Source: JBBIOI01 sp037443425 (GTDB lineage: Bacteria; Desulfobacterota; BSN033; UBA1163). Taken from it: a stretch of 32,282 bases of DNA. The stretch lies in assembly GCA_037443425.1 (NCBI GenBank), contig JBBIOI010000028.1, positions 1-32,282 of the forward strand, written 5' to 3'. Shown one piece after another: positions 16,505 through 23,367 of this stretch; position 1 is the stretch's first letter, and each line of letters starts with the position of its first letter. The notes below the pieces were generated by a model. That model did no database searches and was not told the origin of the DNA. It worked only from the letters and a program-made list of their open reading frames with translations. Made by a program: the position numbers and the translations under genes.

Positions 16505-17137
16505 TTAAATCAAACAATGTTTAATAAAATCGATCATCTTTTCATTTATCTTTTCAATATTATAACGTCTCTTCAAATTCCAGCCCCTGAGCGGTTCGAT
16601 CGAGAGAAGATAAACTATGATATTTGCTGTTAAGAAAGGATCTTCTATTTTAAAAATCCCTTTCTTGATTCCTTTGTTTAAAATCTCTTCAAAACATGAA
16701 ACCAGACCACTTTCCTTTTCAAGAATGATCTTTAAAAAATTTTTTGGAAGAAGCTTGCTTTCAGTATACATTAATAAGATCATATCCCTGTGACGGTTTA
16801 CAAGATCAAACATCTTCCTTAAGGCCGCTTCTAACTGGTCTAAGGGATCCTCGATTTCAAAAATACCTTCTTCTTTTAGACAATTTACCCACATAGAATG
16901 AAAGACATTAAAGACTAAATATAAGATGTCTTCCTTCTTTCTTATATAATCATATAGATTGCCAATGGATAACCCAACAGCCTTTGAAATCTCACGAATA
17001 CTCGTCTGTTGATAGCCCTTTTTAATAAACAGTTTTGATGCACCCATTGCAATCTTGAGCTGTTTTTTCTGAACCAGGTCATTATTTTTTATCTGTGTTT
17101 GAATAATTGGATATGACTTTGATATCTTTTCTGGCAA
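16505..17137 (-). CDS. TetR-family transcriptional regulator
   Basis: Protein of 210 residues. The N-terminal TetR helix-turn-helix is clear (about residues 28-68: FIKKGYQQTSIREISKAVGL, then SIGNLYDYIRKKEDIL); the C-terminal ligand domain is variable and helical, resembling the FadR/AcrR-type C domain of fatty-acyl-CoA responsive regulators. The best start is TTG at 17137, with GAGG nine bases upstream; a further in-frame TTG at 17152 has no ribosome site, and the first ATG would remove helix 1. The gene heads the fourteen-gene operon, and a palindrome overlapping its promoter suggests that it represses itself and the operon until an acyl-CoA or pathway intermediate binds. Ligand identity is inference. 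Confidence 0.9.
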   Translation of the reverse strand: MPEKISKSYPIIQTQIKNNDLVQKKQLKIAMGASKLFIKKGYQQTSIREISKAVGLSIGNLYDYIRKKEDILYLVFNVFHSMWVNCLKEEGIFEIEDPLDQLEAALRKMFDLVNRHRDMILLMYTESKLLPKNFLKIILEKESGLVSCFEEILNKGIKKGIFKIEDPFLTANIIVYLLSIEPLRGWNLKRRYNIEKINEKMIDFIKHCLI

Positions 17138-17153
17138 AGTAATTAACCTCAAA

Positions 17154-17175
17154 ATTTAACGAGCGTTCGTTAAAT
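17154..17175. promoter_or_regulatory. Palindromic operator, probable TetR binding site
   Basis: A 22-bp inverted repeat with core TTAACGAGCGTTCGTTAA; ten of eleven base pairs match. It overlaps the -10 box and the expected transcription start of tetR, the usual arrangement for autorepression. The TAACGA half-site resembles operators of FadR/PsrA-type TetR regulators. Confidence 0.8.
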
Positions 17176-17199
17176 AACATTTTTCAAAAATTTTGTCAA
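17171..17199 (-). promoter_or_regulatory. Sigma70-type promoter of the tetR-led operon
   Basis: On the minus strand a perfect TTGACA (17194-17199) and TATTTA (17171-17176) are spaced by 17 bp. Transcription would begin about 27 bases before the TTG start of tetR, inside the palindrome. The -10 match is weak but the position is convincing. Confidence 0.6.
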
Positions 17200-17210
17200 T
17201 AAATCATGAA

Positions 17211-17256
17211 GAGGTCTGAAAAAGTCCTTGAAAGATTGGGGAGGTAGGGTTCAAAA
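17211..17256 (+). repeat. Left-end fragment of the MITE-like repeat
   Basis: About 46 bp that match the left end of the element at 32115-32241 in the same orientation: TGAAAAAGTC, then CTTGAAAGATTGGGGAGG and TAGGGTTCAAAA, with a few substitutions and a small deletion in the terminal GAGACCT. The right end is not recognisable; the other dispersed repeat begins 15 bp further on. Confidence 0.75.
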
Positions 17257-17270
17257 TAGCTTTTTTAACA

Positions 17271-17413
17271 GTCATTGCGACCACTCGAAAACTACGTGGC
17301 AATCCGACGAAGTCGTTGCGAGGACCCCGCACTTGATGCGGGGGACGTGGCAATCTCAAATATAGTTCCCTCGTTTCACTTGAGACAAGGCTTCGGCTTT
17401 GCCTCGCAATGAC
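17271..17413. repeat. 'Cattgcgag' dispersed repeat with perfect 10-bp terminal inverts
   Basis: A 143-bp non-coding element bounded by GTCATTGCGA on the left and its exact inverse complement TCGCAATGAC on the right. Inside is a perfect 7-bp hairpin, CCCCGCA (17325-17331) with TGCGGGG (17337-17343), and two GTGGCAATC blocks. A degenerate relative lies at 2517-2656. Together with the operator and the MITE fragment it accounts for most of the non-coding stretch 17138-17506; I see no gene there. Elements with 'cattgcgag...gcaatgac' ends are widespread in environmental bacterial genomes (general knowledge). Confidence 0.8.
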
Positions 17414-17448
17414 AATCTGGGTAAAGGTCTTACGACAGCTATTTTTAT

Positions 17449-17477
17449 TTGCTTTTACAAGTTAAAATTGATATAAA
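17449..17477 (+). promoter_or_regulatory. Possible promoter of the universal stress protein gene
   Basis: TATAAA (17472-17477) is a good -10 box; TTGCTT (17449-17454), 17 bp upstream, is a poor -35. The start codon follows about 30 bp later. Confidence 0.4.
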
Positions 17478-17506
17478 TGTGAAAAATAAATTTGGAGGTG
17501 GGGAAG

Positions 17507-17944
17507 ATGTATAAAAAAATTTTAGTCCCTTTAGATGGTTCTGAATTGGCTATGAAGGCCTTAGCCCCTGCAGAGAATCTGGCAAAGATATTTGATTCTG
17601 AAATTATCCTTTTCCAGGTTGTCCCATTTATGCCCATATATGGTTCTCCTGAGCTTGTGACCCCTCTTATTGTTGATGAAAGACAGAAAGAGTATGCTGA
17701 AAAATATCTTACGAAACTTGCAGAAGATTTAATTCAAAAAGGAATAAAGGCTAAGGCCATTGTTAAGACAGGACATCAAATCGCCATAGAAATAATAGAT
17801 TTTGCAAAAGAAAACAATGTTGACCTCATTGTGATGTGTACCCATGGCCGATCAGGTATTACCCGCTGGGTCTTAGGAAGCGTGACCCTTAAAGTCCTTA
17901 CCCGTGCTGAAACCCCTATATTACTGCTTAGGGCAAAAGTGTAA
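17507..17944 (+). CDS. Universal stress protein (UspA family), ATP-binding type
   Basis: Protein of 145 residues, single Usp domain. It begins MYKKILVPLDGSELAMKAL and ends with the nucleotide-binding signature Gx2Gx9G(S): CTHGRSGITRWVLGSVT, so it is expected to bind ATP. Usp proteins modulate stress survival, but the molecular target is usually unknown. The ATG at 17507 is chosen because the ribosome site GGAGGTGGGG lies immediately upstream; an in-frame TTG at 17492 falls before that site. It is a single-gene unit, divergent from tetR and convergent with the zinc-ribbon gene (8 bp between stops). Confidence 0.92.
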   Translation: MYKKILVPLDGSELAMKALAPAENLAKIFDSEIILFQVVPFMPIYGSPELVTPLIVDERQKEYAEKYLTKLAEDLIQKGIKAKAIVKTGHQIAIEIIDFAKENNVDLIVMCTHGRSGITRWVLGSVTLKVLTRAETPILLLRAKV

Positions 17945-17952
17945 GATTAGGG

Positions 17953-18942
17953 TTAAATATTTGGTGCCTCAACGATCTCTACACTAAATTCTGTTGCACT
18001 TGGGGGAATATCCTTGAAAATAGCCATAAATGGGGCATCTTTGCCTGATTGTATAATACTCTCTTTTTCCGATTTAAATTTAATCACCATATCCCCTTTA
18101 AAAAATTCAGGCGAAAGATTTTTTAATTCCTCCCTTGTTAATATCCTTCCACAGATTACCTCTTTTTCTGCAACCTTTATCTTGTTTCTATCAAAGATAG
18201 AAATCTTTAATTTTACATGTCTTTTCGCATGACGTGATTGATTATTAATCTTTCCTTCGATAATAAAAATAGAATACTCCCCAACCTTTTCCTCGTATCC
18301 ATTGAGATTCCCTATTATTAAACCTTCCTTTTCACTACCCAAAATTCTACTCCATAAATCAGTAACCTTCTTAATAGGAGTTTCTAAATAGTCTGTAACC
18401 TTTTTAATCGATCTAATATCACCCCAAAAATAAAAGTAAGCCAATCCAAGAAGAACGATAATGATTATTCCAGTAAGAATAAATGGGAATATTCTTCTCT
18501 CCTCCCTTGGCATCTTTTTCGGTTTCGGGATCTCAATCTTTTTTTCTTCCTCTAATACAGAACTTATACTAACCCCTCTGTCTTCCTCCAGTTTGGGTCT
18601 TTCTCCGAAAAGAAATTCTTCCTCTGGTGAAGGCACCTCCTCTTCAATCTTCTCTTCTTTGTGCTTTTCTTCAACAATAAATTTTTCTTCAACTGAGGGT
18701 CTCTCCTCCTCAATCCTCTCCCCTTGAGGAGTTTGAGCCTCTTTCTCCTCTGGCCCTATTAATTCTTCATGATATTTAGCAAAGGCTTCGAAATCTTCAA
18801 TCACCTCTTCCTTTGTCTCAGGAGGGGGAACCACCCAAAAAACATGTTTACACCTTGAACAGCGAACCCTTACCCCTTTTGGCTTAACTTTTGAATCATC
18901 AAGATTATATTTTGTTAAACATGAGGAACAGGTTACAATCAT
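17953..18942 (-). CDS. MJ0042 zinc-ribbon / DUF3426 membrane protein
   Basis: Protein of 329 residues. The N-terminal zinc ribbon has Cys5, Cys8, Cys28 and Cys31 in the MJ0042 pattern (CSSC...CSRCKHVF). A 110-residue segment rich in Glu, Lys and Pro follows, with loosely repeated EEK/EERP units (about 65-140). One membrane helix spans about 152-173, and the C-terminal 130 residues resemble the DUF3426 domain (NGYEEKVGEYSIFIIEGKINN, FKDIPPSATEF), predicted outside the membrane. This architecture is common in deltaproteobacteria and other proteobacteria; its function is not established. ATG at 18942 follows AGGGG with good spacing. It is 169 bp downstream of etfA and may be transcribed separately. 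Confidence 0.85.
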   Translation of the reverse strand: MIVTCSSCLTKYNLDDSKVKPKGVRVRCSRCKHVFWVVPPPETKEEVIEDFEAFAKYHEELIGPEEKEAQTPQGERIEEERPSVEEKFIVEEKHKEEKIEEEVPSPEEEFLFGERPKLEEDRGVSISSVLEEEKKIEIPKPKKMPREERRIFPFILTGIIIIVLLGLAYFYFWGDIRSIKKVTDYLETPIKKVTDLWSRILGSEKEGLIIGNLNGYEEKVGEYSIFIIEGKINNQSRHAKRHVKLKISIFDRNKIKVAEKEVICGRILTREELKNLSPEFFKGDMVIKFKSEKESIIQSGKDAPFMAIFKDIPPSATEFSVEIVEAPNI

Positions 18943-19029
18943 ATAAATCCCCTTTCAACATTTTTCTCCATTATGATGAAAGGAAAAAGAAAAATCAAGG
19001 AAAATTTGGAGGCAAACCTCAGGTAATAG

Positions 19030-19052
19030 GATGGAAAATCTCTTTTTCCATC
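19030..19052 (-). terminator. Hairpin downstream of etfA, possible terminator
   Basis: A perfect 9-bp stem, GATGGAAAA (19030-19038) with TTTTCCATC (19044-19052) around a 5-base loop, lies about 60 bp past the etfA stop. On the etfA coding strand it is not followed by a T tract, so it may stabilise the 3' end rather than terminate by itself. Confidence 0.35.
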
Positions 19053-19111
19053 ATTGAAAAGAAAGCTAATATAAAAATTTATTACCAATCTAAAAACCTT
19101 GCCCTAAGGGC

Positions 19112-20317
19112 TTATCTTCCCAATCTTTTCTTAAACTCCTCTTTTAACATGGGAAGAACTGTGAAGAGATCTCCAACAATTCCATACGTTGCAATTTTAA
19201 AGATTGGTGCCTCAGGATCTTTATTAATTGCCACAATAACGTCAGATGTCTTCATACCTGCCTGGTGTTGAATTGACCCCGATATACCACAAGCTATATA
19301 TATCTTTGGTCTTACGGTTCGACCTGTCTGACCAACTTGATGTTCATATGATATCCAACCCGAATCCACTGCAGCACGGGATGCACCCACTGCACCTCCC
19401 AGTAATTCAGCCAGTTCCCTAATGGGTTTAAATCCTTCTGGTCCACCAACACCTCTACCTCCAGAAACAATGATCTCTGCATCTGCAAGATTAACCGCTT
19501 CTGAACCTTTTATAAACTCCAGTATCTTTGTTCTTACCTCATCTTCTTTCATCTCAAGGGGTTCACAAATAATCTCACCTTTTCTTGAATCATCCCTGTT
19601 TGGCATTGGAAACACCTTGGGCCTCACTGTTGCCATCTGAGGTCTATAATTTGGATAATCAAGTATTGTTGCCATAATATTCCCACCAAATGCAGGCCGG
19701 GTCTGCCTGAGATATTTCGTTTCAGGATCAATATCAAGACCTGTACAATCAGCCGTCAGACCTGTCTCTAAGGTGGTGGCGACTGCACCAGCAAAATCTC
19801 TGCCCTGAGTTGTAGCCCCAAAGAGAACGATTTCGGGTTTGTATTTTTTAATAAGTTCTGTTGCAGCCCTAACAAAGGGATCTGTTCGGTAAACCTTAAG
19901 AAGTGGACTCTCCTTCACATAAACCTTTTCAGCTCCATAGGCAATTGCTTCTTTTGCAAACCCATCAACCATATCCTTATCGCATAGAAGCATTGCACAT
20001 AGTTTGCAACCGAGTGCGTCCGCCAACTTCCTTCCTTCTCCAAGGAGCTCAAAAGATACCGTGGAGATCTTGCCGAATTCATGTTCAATGAATATCCAGA
20101 CATCTTTATATTCAGAGGTATCAATTGTAACAGCCTTTTCCTCCTTCTCGAGCTTTATCGCTCCAACAGGGCAGACATCCACACATGCCCCACAGAAATT
20201 ACATTTTTCATCAACTACAGCAACCCCTTCTTTCATACTTAATGCACCAAACGGACATGAAGGAACACATGCCTCACATCCTGTGCAGGTATCAGTATTG
20301 ATCAATAATCTTGCCAT
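19112..20317 (-). CDS. etfA: Electron transfer flavoprotein alpha with N-terminal 2[4Fe-4S] ferredoxin
   Basis: Protein of 401 residues, about 80 longer than plain EtfA because of an N-terminal ferredoxin domain. Its two cluster motifs are complete: Cys11, 14, 17, 21 and Cys39, 42, 45, 49. The EtfA part follows, with the FAD domain motifs SGGRGVGGPEGF, GASRAAVDSGW, GQTGRTVRPKIYIACGISG and NKDPEAPIFK. Etf carries electrons from acyl-CoA dehydrogenases; the fused clusters suggest direct exchange with a low-potential or membrane-bound iron-sulfur partner, as in anaerobes. The start follows GGAGGGAAAT. It is the last gene of the thiolase-crotonase-etfB-etfA operon (33 bp after etfB). Whether this Etf bifurcates electrons cannot be told by eye. 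Confidence 0.95.
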   Translation of the reverse strand: MARLLINTDTCTGCEACVPSCPFGALSMKEGVAVVDEKCNFCGACVDVCPVGAIKLEKEEKAVTIDTSEYKDVWIFIEHEFGKISTVSFELLGEGRKLADALGCKLCAMLLCDKDMVDGFAKEAIAYGAEKVYVKESPLLKVYRTDPFVRAATELIKKYKPEIVLFGATTQGRDFAGAVATTLETGLTADCTGLDIDPETKYLRQTRPAFGGNIMATILDYPNYRPQMATVRPKVFPMPNRDDSRKGEIICEPLEMKEDEVRTKILEFIKGSEAVNLADAEIIVSGGRGVGGPEGFKPIRELAELLGGAVGASRAAVDSGWISYEHQVGQTGRTVRPKIYIACGISGSIQHQAGMKTSDVIVAINKDPEAPIFKIATYGIVGDLFTVLPMLKEEFKKRLGR

Positions 20318-20350
20318 TCTATTTCCCTCCTGTGATCAAATTAGTAAAGT

Positions 20351-21145
20351 CTATTTTATAAACTTTGTTGCCATAAGCTTATCGACCAATAGAGGAACTA
20401 CCTCTGTAAGTTCTCCTTTTAATATCTCTCCCCCTGCCCTTGCTTCAGGTGTAAACACTTTAACAACCCATGTTGGAGAACCTTTAAGTCCAATCTTATT
20501 CTCATCCACAGGTATATCCTTTGGAGTAAGGGTTGGAATCTGAGCTTTAGCAGCCTTCTTTATCCCAATCAGGCTTGGAAGCCTTGGTTCATTTATATCT
20601 TTTACAACGGTTATTAATGCAGGAAGTGTTGATTCTACCACCTCCTTGCCTCCTTCAAGCATCCTTTCAACCACAATCCTCTTCTTCTCAAGATTGATCT
20701 CCCTAACCTTACAAACATATGTCAGCTGTGGAATTCCAAGACGGGTAGCAATACCCGGTCCTACCTGAGCGGTGTCTCCATCAATAGCCTGTTTACCACA
20801 GATGATAAGGTCAACGTTACCAATCCATTCTATTGTCTTTGCAAGTGTATATGCCGTTGCAAGTGTATCTGCCCCAGCAAAGGCCTTATCAGAAATGAGA
20901 TAAGCTTTATCTGCTCCCACAGCGAGTGCATTTCTTAGTACCTCTATTGCCTGTGGAGGTCCCATACTAATCGCGTAAACCTCACCTCCATACTTCTCCT
21001 TTGTTAGAAGTGCCTCTTCAAGGGCAAAATCATCAAATGGATTGCTTATACTTGCAACACCCTCTCTTATAAGGGTATTTGTTTGAGGATTGATCTTAAC
21101 CTCAGTTGTATCTGGAACCTGTTTGATACATACAACGATCTTCAT
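20351..21145 (-). CDS. etfB: Electron transfer flavoprotein beta subunit
   Basis: Protein of 264 residues, normal EtfB length. It starts MKIVVCIKQVPDTTEVKI and carries ISNPFDDFALEEAL, MGPPQAIEVLRNALAVGADKAYLI, LIICGKQAIDGDTAQVGPGIA (nucleotide-binding loop) and the anchoring LPALITVVKDINEPRLPSL region. It forms the heterodimer with the ferredoxin-fused EtfA encoded 33 bp downstream and accepts electrons from acyl-CoA dehydrogenases such as those at 6103-8365. The ribosome site is GGGAGG, slightly far from the ATG. The crotonase gene stops 8 bp upstream, so all four genes are probably one transcript. Confidence 0.95.
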   Translation of the reverse strand: MKIVVCIKQVPDTTEVKINPQTNTLIREGVASISNPFDDFALEEALLTKEKYGGEVYAISMGPPQAIEVLRNALAVGADKAYLISDKAFAGADTLATAYTLAKTIEWIGNVDLIICGKQAIDGDTAQVGPGIATRLGIPQLTYVCKVREINLEKKRIVVERMLEGGKEVVESTLPALITVVKDINEPRLPSLIGIKKAAKAQIPTLTPKDIPVDENKIGLKGSPTWVVKVFTPEARAGGEILKGELTEVVPLLVDKLMATKFIK

Positions 21146-21153
21146 TTTTCTTC

Positions 21154-21936
21154 TTACCTCCCTTTAAAAACTGGTTTTCTCTTCTCTATAAATGCAGTCA
21201 TTCCCTCTTTTTGATCCTCTGTGGAGAATGTAAAGCTAAAACCAAAAGATTCTAATGAGCAGGCATCCTGTAAATTCATATTAAACCCTTCATTAACCAA
21301 AGCCTTTGCTAAACGAATACCGATAGGGCCATTTTTAGCAATCTGAGAAGCAATCCTTTTTGTCTCTTCTATAAGTGATGTCTGAGGAAATACTTGATTC
21401 ACTATGCCAATCTTAAAAGCCTCCTCTGCAGTTATCATCTTACCTGTCAATATTAATTCTTTTGCCTTTGCCTTACCAATAAGTCGAGGAAGCCTCTGTG
21501 TACCACCAAATCCTGGAAAAACACCAAGTGTTACCTCTGGCAATCCAAACTTAGCATTCTCAGAGGCATATATGAGATCGCATGCCAGGGCTATCTCAGT
21601 TCCTCCTCCAAGGGCATATCCATTTACCGCTGCAATCACAGGTATAGAAAGATTCTCCAACATATTTAATGTTAGATGACCCAATTTAGAGAAATTAAGT
21701 GCTTCTATTGAATTCATATCTTTCATCTCACCTATATCTGCCCCTGCAACAAAGGCCTTATCTCCTGCCCCTGTCAGAATTAAAACCCTTGCCTCAGAAT
21801 GATCTTTAACCTCCTGTATAGCCATCTGTAACTCTTTTAGGGTTTCTGTATTTAGGGCATTAAGTGCTTTTGGTCGATTAATCGTTAGCATCCCTATTTG
21901 TTCATCGAATGAAAGCAGTATATTTTTATATTCCAT
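21154..21936 (-). CDS. Enoyl-CoA hydratase (crotonase family)
   Basis: Protein of 260 residues. Crotonase oxyanion-hole motifs AFVAGADIGEM and NGYALGGGTEIALACD are present, and both catalytic glutamates are visible (in GGGTE and in FGLPEVTLGVFPGFGG), so it should hydrate trans-2-enoyl-CoA to (S)-3-hydroxyacyl-CoA. It is the only enoyl-CoA hydratase in the window and can supply the hydration step missing from the fourteen-gene operon. It starts after GGGGGAG. It is flanked by the canonical thiolase (9 bp) and etfB (8 bp), the standard grouping for C4 acyl-CoA turnover. Chain-length preference is not known. Confidence 0.93.
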   Translation of the reverse strand: MEYKNILLSFDEQIGMLTINRPKALNALNTETLKELQMAIQEVKDHSEARVLILTGAGDKAFVAGADIGEMKDMNSIEALNFSKLGHLTLNMLENLSIPVIAAVNGYALGGGTEIALACDLIYASENAKFGLPEVTLGVFPGFGGTQRLPRLIGKAKAKELILTGKMITAEEAFKIGIVNQVFPQTSLIEETKRIASQIAKNGPIGIRLAKALVNEGFNMNLQDACSLESFGFSFTFSTEDQKEGMTAFIEKRKPVFKGR

Positions 21937-21945
21937 TGTCTCCCC

Positions 21946-23226
21946 CTATCTTTCAACAATCATTGCCATTCCCTGACCTCCTCCAATACACAGGGTAGCA
22001 AGACCAAGATTAACCTTTCTTCGCGCCATCTCATATAGGAGTGTTACAATCAGTCTTGCACCAGTACACCCGATAGGATGACCAAGTGAAATCCCTCCAC
22101 CGTTGACATTGGTTATTTCTATATCGATATCTAATTCACGAATACACGCTATTGCCTGGGAAGCAAATGCCTCGTTTAATTCAATGAGTCCTATATCTTT
22201 TAGCGACAGACCTGCCTTCTTTAATGCCATCCTTGTAGCTGGGATAGGGCCAAGACCCATATATGCAGGATCAACCCCACCCGATGCAAAAGAGACAATC
22301 CTACCAAGTGGCTCAAGGTTTAGTGCCTTTGCCTTCTCCTTCGACATCAGAAGCACTGCAGCTGCAGCATCGTTTATACCTGAGGCATTGCCAGCTGTTA
22401 CTGTGCCTCCTTCTTTAAAGGCTGGAGGAAGCTTTGCCATCTTCTCAAGAGAAGTATCCATAGGTCTTTCATCTGTATCAAACTTTATTGGCTCACCCTT
22501 TTTCTGTGGGACCAAAACCTCTACAATCTCATCTTTAAAAACCCCCTTCTGTATGGCTGCCCTTGCCCTCTGATGGCTCATCAGTCCAAACTCATCCTGT
22601 TCCCTTCTCGAAATCCCGAACCTTTCAGAGATATTCTCTGCTGTCATGCCCATATGATAACCATAGAATATCTCAAAAAGTCCATCAAAAACCATAAGAT
22701 CAACCATCTCTTGATTAAACATCCTTGCACCCCAACGACCCTGTGGAAATGCATAAGGAGCCTGGCTCATATTTTCCATACCACCAGCTATTATAACCTC
22801 TGCCTCTCCTGCTTGGATAGACTGGACACCAAGTGCAATAGCCTTAAGCCCTGATGCACAAACCTTGTTCACAGTAAATGCTACTGTCTCTTTGGGAATC
22901 CCTCCATATATCATTGCTTGACGAGCAGGATTCTGCCCCTGACCAGCTTGAATAACATTTCCCATTATTACTTCGTCTACATGAATCTCAATCTTCGCAT
23001 TATCCCATTGATAATATGACTTCTCAAGATCAGTCAATCCTGCCCCCTTAAATGCATTTGGCGCCATATCAAGGACCTCTTTTTTAACGACTGGCTTTGC
23101 AGCGATCTTCTTTAGGACTTCTCTTATTACAAGAGCACCTAATTTCACTGCTGGAACATCTTTTAAAGAACCTCCAAAACTACCAATAGGAGTTCTTGCA
23201 GCACTTACAATAACCACTTCCCTCAT
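21946..23226 (-). CDS. Acetyl-CoA acetyltransferase-type thiolase with N-domain insertion
   Basis: Thiolase of 426 residues, about 35 longer than typical AtoB/PhaA. Catalytic residues are canonical: Cys123 (NKVCASGLKAI), NEAFASQA, His in SLGHPIGCTGAR and Cys413 in LCIGGGQG. The extra length is an insertion at about 44-80 (AKPVVKKEVLDMAPNAFKGA onward to WDNAKIEIH) between the first helix and DEVIMGNVIQAG. It should interconvert acetoacetyl-CoA with two acetyl-CoA. It is the first gene of the crotonase-etfBA operon, with a strong AAGGAG ribosome site and a good promoter. The insertion is in frame and contains no stop, so it is a lineage feature rather than damage. Confidence 0.92.
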   Translation of the reverse strand: MREVVIVSAARTPIGSFGGSLKDVPAVKLGALVIREVLKKIAAKPVVKKEVLDMAPNAFKGAGLTDLEKSYYQWDNAKIEIHVDEVIMGNVIQAGQGQNPARQAMIYGGIPKETVAFTVNKVCASGLKAIALGVQSIQAGEAEVIIAGGMENMSQAPYAFPQGRWGARMFNQEMVDLMVFDGLFEIFYGYHMGMTAENISERFGISRREQDEFGLMSHQRARAAIQKGVFKDEIVEVLVPQKKGEPIKFDTDERPMDTSLEKMAKLPPAFKEGGTVTAGNASGINDAAAAVLLMSKEKAKALNLEPLGRIVSFASGGVDPAYMGLGPIPATRMALKKAGLSLKDIGLIELNEAFASQAIACIRELDIDIEITNVNGGGISLGHPIGCTGARLIVTLLYEMARRKVNLGLATLCIGGGQGMAMIVER

Positions 23227-23265
23227 TCTTATACTCCTTTTAAAAAGATATTTTTCACAAAAAGT

Positions 23266-23294
23266 CTTTTAGCCTAAAAGTCGTTATTTGTCAA
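23266..23294 (-). promoter_or_regulatory. Sigma70-type promoter of the thiolase-crotonase-etfBA operon
   Basis: On the minus strand a perfect TTGACA (23289-23294) and TAAAAG (23266-23271) are spaced by 17 bp, about 40 bp before the thiolase ATG. The spacer contains TAACGA, identical to one arm of the tetR operator, but no second arm. Confidence 0.6.
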
Positions 23295-23367
23295 CCTCTT
23301 TAGTATTTTTAATTATATGATTATCTAAATTTAATGGGTGAAAATTAATATATAACGAGAGCTACTA

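Noticed and set aside
23272..23288. Second operator for the TetR regulator in the thiolase promoter
   Set aside because: Only one TAACGA arm is present and no inverted partner is found at matching spacing; six bases are expected by chance.
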